In this document: piece after piece, positions 1-6,987 of the stretch | Layout of the letters: each line of letters begins with the position of its first letter | Numbering within the stretch: position 1 is the stretch's first letter | Source of the DNA: an uncultured cyanobacterium | GTDB lineage: Bacteria; Cyanobacteriota; Cyanobacteriia; Phormidesmidales; Phormidesmidaceae | Length of the DNA: 11,429 nucleotides | Assembly: GCA_938029995.1 (NCBI GenBank) | Contig: CALHGI010000067.1 | Coordinates: 1 to 11,429, forward strand | Direction: 5' to 3' | Notes under the pieces: generated by a model | Database searches by the model: none | The model's input: the letters and a program-made list of their open reading frames with translations, nothing else | What the model was told of the DNA's origin: nothing | Program-made: the position numbers and the translations under genes

Positions 1-246
1 GGCGTTAACAGCGCCTTAGTTCCCCATTCTGCCAATAGCCCTACCCTGCCACCCACACCCTCTTTCCCCAACACTGCTGTAACTGACCTATCCACTAATA
101 ATCACTCCGTCGCCCCCGCCGAAAACGCTGACGATTCCTCAACTCTCGTTTCACCGCAACATCCCATTTATCCACTAAGGTCAACATGGCGGGCGTATCC
201 CGTGAAATCTTACCCTGCCAGCCGAGATCCGCCACCACCGAATTAA
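1..246 (+). CDS. Possible 3' end of a truncated gene (Pro/Ser/Thr-rich tail)
   Basis: Frame 1 is open from the first base to a TAA at 244-246 (81 codons); the other two + frames stop at once. The visible part is low-complexity, rich in Pro, Ser, Thr, Asn and Ala, as in a disordered C-terminal tail or linker. About 150 bases overlap the 3' end of the hydrolase gene on the opposite strand, which is unusually long for convergent genes, so the frame may be open by chance. No domain is recognisable. The gene body, if real, lies left of the window. Confidence 0.25.
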   Translation, partial: GVNSALVPHSANSPTLPPTPSFPNTAVTDLSTNNHSVAPAENADDSSTLVSPQHPIYPLRSTWRAYPVKSYPASRDPPPPN

Positions 247-1135
247 ACGTGCGACGCTTGGTCATGCGGTAGGCAATTTCTTCCACCTCATGCCACGTTA
301 GGTTGCTCTCAATATAGGCCTTCGCAATCACATTCAACAGGTTAGTAAATCGATTGCCCTCCGCCTCCGTCATCATGGTGTGGGGAATATCCAGGACCCG
401 ATCAAAACTGTTATACCAACAGTAGGGCTGATGCTCCAGGGCCGCCTCAAAGAACCGTTGATGATCGTAATTATTAACAGCGCGATCGCTTTCGCTAGAG
501 ATCATAAAAATTGGCGCAATGGGAGACTTTTTTACCCGTTTAAAATTGTACTTAGCAATCTTAAGCACCGCCCGCAGGGCCGCCAGCTCAAAGCCTGGAT
601 AGCTGGGGCCCAAGAGACTTTCCCACTCAAAATAGCTATCCACATGTTTGACAAACAGATCGATTACCTTACTGCTGGAATTAAAATAGGGCGCAAACAA
701 AAGGGTGCGGTAAATGGCATCGCTCTTTTCCATTGCTAGCCAGGTGGCCAGAGTTCCTCCCCCCGACAAGCCCCCCACAACGACTTTTTTCCCCATGCGC
801 TGGGCAATTTTGAGCCACTGCAGGCCAAATTTTAGATATACGCGGGGGTCATCGGTCAGGGGTGGGGGGTTATTTATCCCCCACTGACCGGCTAAGCCAT
901 GGCCCGGCAGCAGGGGAATCAACACATTAAACCCCGCCTTATATAGGGTTTCCGCCATGGGGATAAACTGATATGGACCCGCCGTAAACCCATGGAAAAA
1001 TAGACAAACCTTGTCAGTGGGTTCACCATGGAATCGAAAATATGACCGACAAAGATTATCAATGAGTGACATCTCTGATTCACGGTCCGATATTTTACTC
1101 TGTATAACCGTTTTAAGGGTCAGATAGTCCACCAT
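95..1135 (-). CDS. Alpha/beta fold hydrolase (serine esterase/lipase-like)
   Basis: Probable cytoplasmic serine hydrolase of the alpha/beta superfamily; substrate unknown. Counting from the ATG at 1135 (346 aa), the oxyanion-side motif HGFTAGP lies near residue 48, the nucleophile elbow GGLSGGG puts the likely catalytic Ser at 124, the acid is probably the Asp of SESDRA (217), and the His is in DIPHTMM (252), so a complete Ser-Asp-His triad is present in the right order. No signal peptide or membrane segment is visible. The C-terminal ~70 residues are charged and end in an Arg-rich tail (RRGRRSDY). An upstream GTG (1156) adds 7 residues and an internal ATG at 1072 is another option; no clear Shine-Dalgarno decides. 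The length and the HGFTAGP/GHG pattern resemble a family of uncharacterised cyanobacterial hydrolases. It is a single gene, divergent from the TPR-like gene at 1385. Family assignment is firm, reaction is not. Confidence 0.9.
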   Translation of the reverse strand: MVDYLTLKTVIQSKISDRESEMSLIDNLCRSYFRFHGEPTDKVCLFFHGFTAGPYQFIPMAETLYKAGFNVLIPLLPGHGLAGQWGINNPPPLTDDPRVYLKFGLQWLKIAQRMGKKVVVGGLSGGGTLATWLAMEKSDAIYRTLLFAPYFNSSSKVIDLFVKHVDSYFEWESLLGPSYPGFELAALRAVLKIAKYNFKRVKKSPIAPIFMISSESDRAVNNYDHQRFFEAALEHQPYCWYNSFDRVLDIPHTMMTEAEGNRFTNLLNVIAKAYIESNLTWHEVEEIAYRMTKRRTFNSVVADLGWQGKISRDTPAMLTLVDKWDVAVKRELRNRQRFRRGRRSDY

Positions 1136-1273
1136 GGCAATGCAATGACTGGTCACAGTCGCATACTAACGTTCAGGCTTACCGGATTCCAAAAGATTGC
1201 GGGACTGCTTAATATCTTTGGGAAGAAAAAACACCGGGAACTGTTCTTAAATAAGGACAGTCTTTGTAAGAGC

Positions 1274-1352
1274 GGTAGATAGTTTATGGCAATAAATGTC
1301 AGGCGCAAGCCGGGCGACCCGTTTCCCTAGGTTATGCCTCAAGCTACCTACC
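1274..1352 (+). ncRNA. Foldable leader segment upstream of the TPR-like gene
   Basis: Between the hydrolase and the TPR-like gene, a closing stem can form from GGTAGATAG (1274-1282) and CTACCTACC (1344-1352), 8 of 9 pairs. Inside lie a GGC stem capped by a GCAA tetraloop (1302-1311) and an adjoining CGGG-cga-CCCG hairpin (1311-1321). Downstream, GCCTC (1336-1340) can instead pair with GAGGC (1367-1371), so alternative folds exist just before the start codon at 1385. This may be a structured 5' leader or small RNA. It matches no riboswitch consensus I can recall, and short GC-rich stems also arise by chance. Confidence 0.25.
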
Positions 1353-1384
1353 CTGTGAAGGATTCTGAGGCTTGAATAAATAGG

Positions 1385-1777
1385 ATGATATTTAGACGGG
1401 GTAATAATCAAAGCAACTGTTCTGCGGACAGCCTTTATATGGAGGCTCGTGCCCTGTGGGCCAAGGTTGTTAACCTGAGCATCTACGACAATGAAGACAT
1501 GCTGCGTTCAGTGGTCAGGCTGCTGGAAAAAGCCAGGCAGAAAAATGCTAACCATGTACCGTCGCTGGTGCTACTGAGCGATCTTCTAATGCAGCTGGAC
1601 GCTGATGCTGAAGCGATGCAGGTGGTCGACGCGCTCCTAGTGCTTGAACCCGACAACCAGACCCACGTCAGAAAGAAAATTCTTATTCAACAACTACGCA
1701 TAGACCGGAATGATAGTAACCTTCATGCTGTGCGGGAGTATGTCGAAGCACGGTGGACGGGCACCACTGATTGGTAG
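1385..1777 (+). CDS. Small TPR-like protein, function unknown
   Basis: A 130-residue, probably soluble protein, mainly alpha-helical by composition. Residues ~57-91 fit one tetratricopeptide repeat: small/hydrophobic positions spaced as in the consensus, an Asp-Ala-Glu-Ala turn, and a closing L-E-P-D-N. The preceding ~20 residues (MLRSVVRLLEKARQK) would pair with it as a helix. TPR folds bind other proteins, so a scaffolding or adaptor role is a reasonable inference, but no partner is evident. No signal peptide or membrane segment is present. The start is an ATG at 1385 with only a weak AGG-type element before it; a later ATG (codon 19) is possible. It converges with the J-domain gene downstream, with 34 bp between the two stop codons. 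Confidence 0.75.
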   Translation: MIFRRGNNQSNCSADSLYMEARALWAKVVNLSIYDNEDMLRSVVRLLEKARQKNANHVPSLVLLSDLLMQLDADAEAMQVVDALLVLEPDNQTHVRKKILIQQLRIDRNDSNLHAVREYVEARWTGTTDW

Positions 1778-1783
1778 ATGAAG

Positions 1784-1808
1784 CCGCTATCTGACTGGTC
1801 TTTAGCGG
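1784..1808. terminator. Candidate bidirectional terminator stem-loop
   Basis: CCGCTA (1784-1789) and TAGCGG (1803-1808) form a perfect 6-bp stem with a 13-nt loop, exactly between two convergent stop codons (1777 and 1812). No long U tract follows on either strand, so it is not a textbook intrinsic terminator. Position is the main support. Confidence 0.4.
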
Positions 1809-1811
1809 GTC

Positions 1812-3020
1812 TTACTCATGAATATTGCCATTGGGCATAATGGTGCCCGTCAACCGGGCCGCCGTTAACTTGACCATGATTTTGTCACCGTAGCCGACGA
1901 TGGCACCGCTCAGATCTGCTCCACTCAGGTCTGAGCCACTGAGGTCTGCACCAATCAGGTTCGCTTCCCGTAGGTTGGCATGGCTCAAATTAGCCTGGAG
2001 TAAGTTGGCCCTAAAGAGCTTAGCCTTGTGTAAATTTGCCTGGTTGAGGTTGACCTTATGCAAAAATGCATCGCTTAGGTCCGCCCCCTCCAGGTTTGAT
2101 TTACTTAGGTTCCGCCCTGAAAAATCCTTTTCCTTAAGATTGGCCCCCCTAAAGTCAGAGCCCTCCAAATCAGGATCTCGACGTGCAGAAGACTTCTGCG
2201 GCGGGGTGTAGGCTGAGGCCTGGGGCACCTGGTAGATGTAGTCCGCATAGCCATCCGTTACGGGGCGAGGGATGGAACTATAGGCGGCACTATTTCGCAC
2301 GCTGGCTGATGGGCTAGCTGCACTGCGGCTAGGTCGATTACTTTTTGCGGCGCTGGCTGAACTATTCTTTTTGGCCGCAGTACCATTCCCCTGGCCAGGG
2401 GCCGTTGTCTTAGCCGCCTTAGGGCCAGAGCCATTCGCGGTTCCATTGGGCGCACCCTGTTTAGCGCCGCTATTGGCTGGGTTAGTGGTGCTAGAGGCGG
2501 CACTATTTTGAGCGGTGGACCGATTGGCCGAGGACGAGCTGTTGGTGCGGCCGTTATATCCATTGCCACCAGTAGACGACTTGCCACTAGTAGACGACGA
2601 CCGGTAGGAAGCGGTGTTTCTGCTGCCGTTTTGGGTGGCCGTTGAAGACCCATTGTTCGAGCCAGCGCCGTTAGTGGATGACCCAGAACCATTAGCGGTT
2701 CCGTAGGGGCGCGTATATCGACTTTCACTATAGGGGCGATATCGACTACTGCCGTAGCGTTCGGGGTTGTAGTTACTGGTTCTGCCCGTCTTCGATTTAG
2801 ACGCGGTTTTGTCGCTGCGCAGATACTGTTTGAGACGGCTGCGGGCATCGTTGATCCGTTTAAGCTTATCTTGGGCCTTATCGCGTAGGCGTGTGTTATC
2901 AGCCGGAATCCGATCGGGATGCCAGATAAATACCAGATCTTTATAAGCCTGATTCACGTCTGAGAGTGAAGCACCACGCTCCAACTCCAGTACGTTATAG
3001 GCTTGCGCGATATCGTCCAT
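1812..3020 (-). CDS. J-domain protein with low-complexity linker and pentapeptide-repeat C-terminus
   Basis: A three-part protein of 402 aa from the ATG at 3020. Residues ~3-70 are a J domain (AYNVLEL start, HPD at 34-36, the triad that stimulates Hsp70/DnaK ATPase). Residues ~71-280 are a disordered linker very rich in Ser, Asn, Gly, Thr and Ala. Residues ~284-373 are A(D/N)LxX pentapeptide repeats that would form a right-handed quadrilateral beta helix, followed by a tail ending in TIMPNGNIHE, an ending I recall in cyanobacterial pentapeptide proteins. There is no Gly/Phe region, zinc finger or C-terminal substrate domain, so it is not canonical DnaJ; it probably recruits DnaK to something bound by the beta helix (inference). 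The upstream ATG at 3071 would add 17 residues ahead of the J domain and is less likely. There is no signal peptide. It appears to be transcribed alone. Confidence 0.9.
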   Translation of the reverse strand: MDDIAQAYNVLELERGASLSDVNQAYKDLVFIWHPDRIPADNTRLRDKAQDKLKRINDARSRLKQYLRSDKTASKSKTGRTSNYNPERYGSSRYRPYSESRYTRPYGTANGSGSSTNGAGSNNGSSTATQNGSRNTASYRSSSTSGKSSTGGNGYNGRTNSSSSANRSTAQNSAASSTTNPANSGAKQGAPNGTANGSGPKAAKTTAPGQGNGTAAKKNSSASAAKSNRPSRSAASPSASVRNSAAYSSIPRPVTDGYADYIYQVPQASAYTPPQKSSARRDPDLEGSDFRGANLKEKDFSGRNLSKSNLEGADLSDAFLHKVNLNQANLHKAKLFRANLLQANLSHANLREANLIGADLSGSDLSGADLSGAIVGYGDKIMVKLTAARLTGTIMPNGNIHE

Positions 3021-3280
3021 AGGTAGCGTTATAAAAGCGGTGACGGAACGGACAGTTGATGGAGACAACATCGGGATTTGCCCAGAAGGCGATGCCGTAC
3101 AGTCCCTAGTTTAAAAATGATTAGAAATAATAAGCCTATCCATGGGGTAATTACTTGATGTACGCAGATTATGACCACTGTATAAGGCGCTTTCCTTAGA
3201 ACCTCCAATTCCTTTAAGACTCCATTGCAATTCCGTATCAAAGCGGTCTATTTATTAACAAACCCAATAATAAATAAATC

Positions 3281-3371
3281 GGCGTTGCTGATCCTCGGTA
3301 TGAATTCGACTGAACCATGCCGTTCTAGGGTGCGTCTGATCGCTCGGTTCATCCCCTAAATCAGCAACGGC
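3281..3371. repeat. Short inverted-repeat (MITE-like) element
   Basis: CGTTGCTGAT (3283-3292) is repeated exactly in inverse as ATCAGCAACG (3360-3369). The similarity continues inward on both sides with GG-N-ATGAA after a 4-base variable stretch, giving terminal repeats of about 20 bp around an ~50-bp centre. The GCGTTGCTGAT...GTATGAA end is, from memory, a recurrent dispersed motif in cyanobacterial genomes. There is no coding capacity, so if mobile it would depend on a transposase elsewhere. Exact borders and target-site duplication are unclear. Confidence 0.55.
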
Positions 3372-3394
3372 AATGAATCGCTATGGCTGGTTTT

Positions 3395-3429
3395 AGGGAT
3401 GATTGAAGCTACAGCGGTGATCCATCCCT
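3395..3429 (-). terminator. Weak stem-loop after the solute-binding protein gene
   Basis: AGGGATG (3395-3401) and CATCCCT (3423-3429) can form a 7-bp stem with a 21-nt loop, starting 11 nt after the lipoprotein stop codon on the minus strand. There is no U tract on that strand and the loop is long, so this is only a possible 3'-end structure. Confidence 0.25.
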
Positions 3430-3439
3430 TGCAGCTGCC

Positions 3440-5215
3440 TTATTCCTGGGCCAAGTTAAGTTCGTAAATATTCCATAGGGCTCCTAGGGGTGAATATTTT
3501 ACATTCTGAACCTTGTTCCGAATGGCTGACATGGAGTACTGGTTGATCAGATAAATGAATGGTAATTCCTCCTGGACGATTCGTTGAGCCTCCACATATA
3601 TTTCACGCCGTTTGGCCTCATCTAGTTCTTGGGCTCCTTTGATGTACAGCTGACCGATTTCCGCTTCCCAGTCGGCAACCACTCGCCCCTCAATAGGATC
3701 TTGCCCAGGTAGGGGCTTTTGGTTAAAGGCATGGAGGCCGCCATCTGGATTCCACACATTGGAGCCACCGTTGGGTTCTAACCCACCGCCAAAGCTAATC
3801 AGATGACATTCCCAATCTAGGCTATCCCCTAGTTTTTCCACCAGGGAGCCCCAGCTGACGGGGGTAAAGTCTACGGTGATACCAATTTTGCTTAAATCCT
3901 GTTTAATTTGGGCACCGATGGATTCACGGACCTTGTTGCCCGCATTGGTGATCAGGGTGAAGCGCACATGGTTACCGTCGCCATCGAGCAGTTGATTGTT
4001 GGCATCATATTGAAAGCCACTGGATAGCAGCAGGTCTTTGGCGGTTTCCAGGTTGTAGTTATAGGCTCGAATGCCGTCTTTCTCTGGGCTGGCGGAATAG
4101 GGGCTGAGGGGGAAAATGGATGAGTCCTGGAGGACGCCCAGACCTTGGTAGATGTTGTTTAACATGGTCGGTCGGTCAATGGCGTAGGCCACAGCCTGCC
4201 GAAATTCTAAGGTATTAAACCATTTGGATTTAATGGGATCAACCAGGGGCTTGCCATCACGGGAACCTTGGTTGAGGTTAAAGGAGATAAAAAGGCTGCC
4301 GGGGGATGGACCGCCGTTATAGACCGTAAAGTCGCCCCGTTCTTCTTCTCGTTTGAGCAGGGAAAAGTTATCGGGTTTAACACCGGTCAGGTCTAGGCCG
4401 CCGGAGCGAAACTGAACAAATTCACTGTCTTGGGATTCCACCACCTGCCAAATAACTTCTTCGATGTAGGGCTGGGCCTCACCCTGCTCATCCACACGCC
4501 AATAGTAGGGATTGCGTTCAAACCTGACCCGTTCCCCTGGGGTAAAGGCCTTGAGTTTAAAGGGGCCATTGCCAATGATGTCTGCCGGGGGGGTGTTGGT
4601 GCCCCAGGTGGATAGGAACAGGGGATTGCCTTCGGAATCTTTTTCGGTCAGCGTTTTGGCTAGGGCGTGCTTGGGCAGGATATTGACACCGGTATTGCGG
4701 AGGAAGGGGGCATAGGGCTCGGGCACTTCAAATTTGACTTGGCGCTGACCAATTTTGGTGATTTTGGGCAGTTTGCCTTCTTCTCCGACCCGCAGAATGT
4801 CCCGAATTTGGGTGGGGATGGCTTCATTTAGATAGATGTCGTTGTAGGTAAAGACGACATCGTCAGCCGTTAGCGGTTCGCCATCTGACCATTTTAGATT
4901 TTCGCGCAGGGTATAGGTGAGGGCGAGGCCATCCTCAGAAAACTCCCAGGATTCGGCTAGCTCAGGGGTGATTTCGCCGGTTTCGTAGTTTTCGGAAATC
5001 AGACCCTTATAGGTCAGTCCAAAGATATTGGGCCGTTCGTTACTAAGGGCGTAGTTAAAGGTTTTGGGATCGCTGAGGATGCTATAAACCAGTCGCGATA
5101 GTTGGGTATCGTTGGCTTTGAAGTTGTCTAGGGAGCAGCTGGCTATGGTCACCACCATCACCAAGCTCATTAACCAGTAGGACCACCTGCGAAATATACG
5201 AAAGCCCATAGACAT
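3440..5215 (-). CDS. ABC transporter substrate-binding lipoprotein, family 5 (peptide/nickel type)
   Basis: Extracytoplasmic solute receptor of a peptide-type ABC importer (SBP_bac_5 family), 591 aa from the ATG at 5215. The N-terminus is a lipoprotein signal: basic start (RIFRRW), a hydrophobic stretch, then lipobox IASC with the lipidated Cys at residue 27. Family hallmarks follow in order: PELAESWEFSEDG, the TYTLRENLKWSDGEPLTADD segment (~100-120), GNGPFKLK, RNPYYW and FRQAVAYAIDR. Length is normal for the family. Substrate (oligopeptide, nickel or another small molecule) cannot be read from the sequence. No permease or ATPase gene is adjacent, so it is either an orphan receptor or works with components elsewhere. 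An in-frame TTG at 5239 lies in the loop of a perfect inverted repeat and is disfavoured; ATG 5209 is an alternative start. Confidence 0.93.
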   Translation of the reverse strand: MSMGFRIFRRWSYWLMSLVMVVTIASCSLDNFKANDTQLSRLVYSILSDPKTFNYALSNERPNIFGLTYKGLISENYETGEITPELAESWEFSEDGLALTYTLRENLKWSDGEPLTADDVVFTYNDIYLNEAIPTQIRDILRVGEEGKLPKITKIGQRQVKFEVPEPYAPFLRNTGVNILPKHALAKTLTEKDSEGNPLFLSTWGTNTPPADIIGNGPFKLKAFTPGERVRFERNPYYWRVDEQGEAQPYIEEVIWQVVESQDSEFVQFRSGGLDLTGVKPDNFSLLKREEERGDFTVYNGGPSPGSLFISFNLNQGSRDGKPLVDPIKSKWFNTLEFRQAVAYAIDRPTMLNNIYQGLGVLQDSSIFPLSPYSASPEKDGIRAYNYNLETAKDLLLSSGFQYDANNQLLDGDGNHVRFTLITNAGNKVRESIGAQIKQDLSKIGITVDFTPVSWGSLVEKLGDSLDWECHLISFGGGLEPNGGSNVWNPDGGLHAFNQKPLPGQDPIEGRVVADWEAEIGQLYIKGAQELDEAKRREIYVEAQRIVQEELPFIYLINQYSMSAIRNKVQNVKYSPLGALWNIYELNLAQE

Positions 5216-5217
5216 AA

Positions 5218-5267
5218 CCGCTAGAATAGCCGGACACAATTTCTAGCTATTCTAGCGGGTTGGTCAA
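5218..5267 (-). promoter_or_regulatory. Perfect 13-bp inverted repeat and candidate promoter of the lipoprotein gene
   Basis: CCGCTAGAATAGC (5218-5230) and GCTATTCTAGCGG (5246-5258) are exact reverse complements separated by 15 bp, ending 2 bp before the chosen ATG. On the minus strand a possible -35 TTGACC (5262-5267) and -10 TAGAAA (5240-5245) are 16 bp apart. One arm would fall in the promoter spacer and the other just past the start of transcription, as for a repressor operator. If transcription starts further upstream, the same repeat would fold into an RNA hairpin against the start codon. The repeat is certain; the promoter reading is inference. Confidence 0.5.
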
Positions 5268-5299
5268 CCTATGTTGCCTATGGCGATGGGTTATGCCAG

Positions 5300-5316
5300 C
5301 ATCCCCATGGGGGATG
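5300..5316 (-). terminator. GC-rich stem-loop after the second DUF2330 gene
   Basis: CATCCCC (5300-5306) and GGGGATG (5310-5316) form a perfect 7-bp stem with a 3-nt loop, 44 nt past the DUF2330 stop codon and upstream of the lipoprotein gene on the same strand. It is stable and well placed to separate the two transcripts, but no U run follows, so intrinsic termination is not assured. Confidence 0.4.
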
Positions 5317-5359
5317 TCCCTAATTTCAATAGTTCGGTGGACATTGCCCAGCTTACGTA

Positions 5360-6805
5360 CTAATCGTTTGTGGCGGGACTTTGAGGGTAAAGGACCAGCC
5401 AGCGGGATGGTTTGGGTTGGGGCACTTCGTCACTGATGCGCTGGCGAATGGTTTGAATATCTTGACCCGTAATGCGAGCAAGGTTACGGGCCTCATTTTG
5501 AAAATTAGGCACTATCCAACTTAGGTAGGCTTTTGCATAGTCATCGGCATATTGAATCAGCTCTTGCTCATTCTGAAATTGTTCCTCCGATAAAAACTCA
5601 CGATAATAAGCAACACAATCAAAATCACCCCCTGTGTATAGTTGGTGGGTAATATAGCGACCTTGGAAAAATTTGCGATTGTTGGTGGTTTGAAAAGATA
5701 GGTCTTCTGGAAAGGTGTCCCGTGAATAGCGCAGGTGTAACCGGGTCATAAAAACAATGGGGCACTCTGCTCGTGGGAGATTTTGGCGGTCATTAATCCG
5801 ATCTAGCCAGGTGACACCCGAGGCTTCGAGTTCCTCTGGATTTAGGGGATCGGCGGAGCAGGGATCACAGCTGCTCATATCCCAGGCATATTCTAAAAAA
5901 GCAGCCCGCTTATTTTCTTGTTCATAGAGATGTTGGAACATGGTGCCATACACCTGGCCAAATTCTTGTTGAACAAAAAGGGGCAGCTCGATATCGGTGG
6001 GAATCTTGACTGTGCGATAGTTGGTTAGTTCGATACGTCCTTGGGGAGAGAGTAGATAGACAACTAAATCTTGATCGCCATCGGCATTAAGCATTCCCAG
6101 GCGAATCGGCAGCATAAATTTGGCCGAATCGTAGCTAATCTGTAACGGACGCAGGGTTTGATAGCCGCTATTGTCAAATGCCTCCAGGTTCACCCTGGCG
6201 ACAAAAAACTTCATGCCCTGACGGATGTAGGGGGCTAAAACCTGGTTGGCGCCGGTAGGAATCTGATATTGATTTTGTTGTAACCAGGTTTCTAACCCTT
6301 CGGATTCACGGGCACTGAGGATAAGAATGTCATATTCGCCAACGGAAAACTGGTCTTCGATGGTGACGCCTAGATCGTTGGCTGTAGATGTAGCTAATTT
6401 AGGTTTAAGTTCACTACTGCGTGCAATAGCGGCTTCCTCACAAGGGCTGCCATCCACATATTCCACTAGTCGCGGTGCACTGGTGGCATCTAGGCGGTCT
6501 AAAACTCTTTGTTCTGATAGGGCGACTTGCTCTCGGCTAATGGTCGTGGGCACCGGCACCACCAGGGCAAATTCGTTGACGTCACCCTGGTAGTCGTTGC
6601 CCATGGTGAGGACAGTGTGGCGGCCATCACGGGCAATGGCCACCTGGGAGGCTTTGTTGTACAGGTTAGTGTCGGCCTTGGCGACGTAGAAGCCGCAGAA
6701 GGCATGGGCGGCTTGGGGATGGGTGATCAGGAGTGCGATCGCAAGCGCAACGACCATCCCTAGGCGTAGCCAATGCCGTAGGAGTGTGGTTGATCTGTTC
6801 ATCAT
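5360..6805 (-). CDS. Secreted DUF2330 domain protein (paralogue 2)
   Basis: A 481-residue exported protein of the DUF2330 family, function unknown. Residues 1-35 form a Sec signal peptide (basic N-region, hydrophobic core, AHA cut before FCGFY), so the mature chain acts in the periplasm or thylakoid lumen. The mature N-terminus FCGFYVAKADTNLYNKASQ is the family signature. Conserved blocks follow: NDYQGDV and FALVVPVP (~70-86), LILSARES and WLQQNQYQ (~161-181), QISYDS..FMLPIRLGMLNADG (~222-243), and a CDPC motif (313-316). Mature cysteines at 37, 122, 313, 316, 348 and 397 suggest disulfides. It is closely related to the next gene upstream; 24 of the first 26 mature residues agree. Both lie downstream of an RnfD-like gene on the same strand. 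ATG at 6805 is directly followed by a second ATG; no Shine-Dalgarno is seen. Confidence 0.9.
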   Translation of the reverse strand: MMNRSTTLLRHWLRLGMVVALAIALLITHPQAAHAFCGFYVAKADTNLYNKASQVAIARDGRHTVLTMGNDYQGDVNEFALVVPVPTTISREQVALSEQRVLDRLDATSAPRLVEYVDGSPCEEAAIARSSELKPKLATSTANDLGVTIEDQFSVGEYDILILSARESEGLETWLQQNQYQIPTGANQVLAPYIRQGMKFFVARVNLEAFDNSGYQTLRPLQISYDSAKFMLPIRLGMLNADGDQDLVVYLLSPQGRIELTNYRTVKIPTDIELPLFVQQEFGQVYGTMFQHLYEQENKRAAFLEYAWDMSSCDPCSADPLNPEELEASGVTWLDRINDRQNLPRAECPIVFMTRLHLRYSRDTFPEDLSFQTTNNRKFFQGRYITHQLYTGGDFDCVAYYREFLSEEQFQNEQELIQYADDYAKAYLSWIVPNFQNEARNLARITGQDIQTIRQRISDEVPQPKPSRWLVLYPQSPATND

Positions 6806-6901
6806 GCATTTTTATGGTCTGAGGGGGGTAGACCTTCAAAAGTTGCAGAGGAGATTGTTATAGGCTATGGGTCCGTCAAGCCGAAGACTTGGCATCAAGC
6901 C

Positions 6902-6961
6902 AGTGAAGAGTAGGCGCAAAAGTGAGGGCGATTCACTCTTAATCCTACTCTTTTCATCACT
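6902..6961 (-). promoter_or_regulatory. Compound intergenic hairpin between the DUF2330 paralogues
   Basis: AAGAGTAGG (6906-6914) pairs perfectly with CCTACTCTT (6944-6952); inside it AGTGA (6921-6925) pairs with TCACT (6933-6937), and outside it AGTGA (6902-6906) can pair with TCACT (6957-6961). The structure starts about 27 nt after the stop codon of the upstream paralogue. No U run follows on the transcribed (minus) strand. It may be a terminator, an attenuator or an mRNA processing/stabilising hairpin that sets different levels of the two DUF2330 proteins. Confidence 0.5.
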
Positions 6962-6987
6962 GCACCATCCCAATCTTCAGCGGAGTA

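Larger units (their letters stand above)
3021..3439. other. Intergenic region, 419 bp
   Basis: No convincing gene is present. It should contain the promoter of the J-domain gene (minus strand) but I see no clear -35/-10 pair. It holds the inverted-repeat element at 3281-3371 and a 7-bp stem-loop just after the lipoprotein stop codon. The AT-rich stretch around 3255-3280 adjoins the repeat element. Confidence 0.6.

Noticed and set aside
380..739. 119-codon open frame on the + strand
   Set aside because: Antisense to the hydrolase gene with its complete catalytic triad; no recognisable domain of its own.
1900..2211. 103-codon + strand frame rich in Leu, Arg, Ser and Ala
   Set aside because: Antisense shadow of pentapeptide repeats, periodic only because the repeat is.
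2258..2848. 196-codon minus-strand frame
   Set aside because: Shifted frame over the low-complexity linker of the J-domain/pentapeptide protein; biased composition keeps it open.
3148..3164. GTA...TAC palindrome-like match to an NtcA site
   Set aside because: Spacing is 11 rather than the 8 bases of the NtcA consensus.
3029..3241. 70-codon minus-strand frame upstream of the J-domain gene
   Set aside because: Overlaps the J-domain gene start in another frame, has no domain, and probably covers the promoter region.
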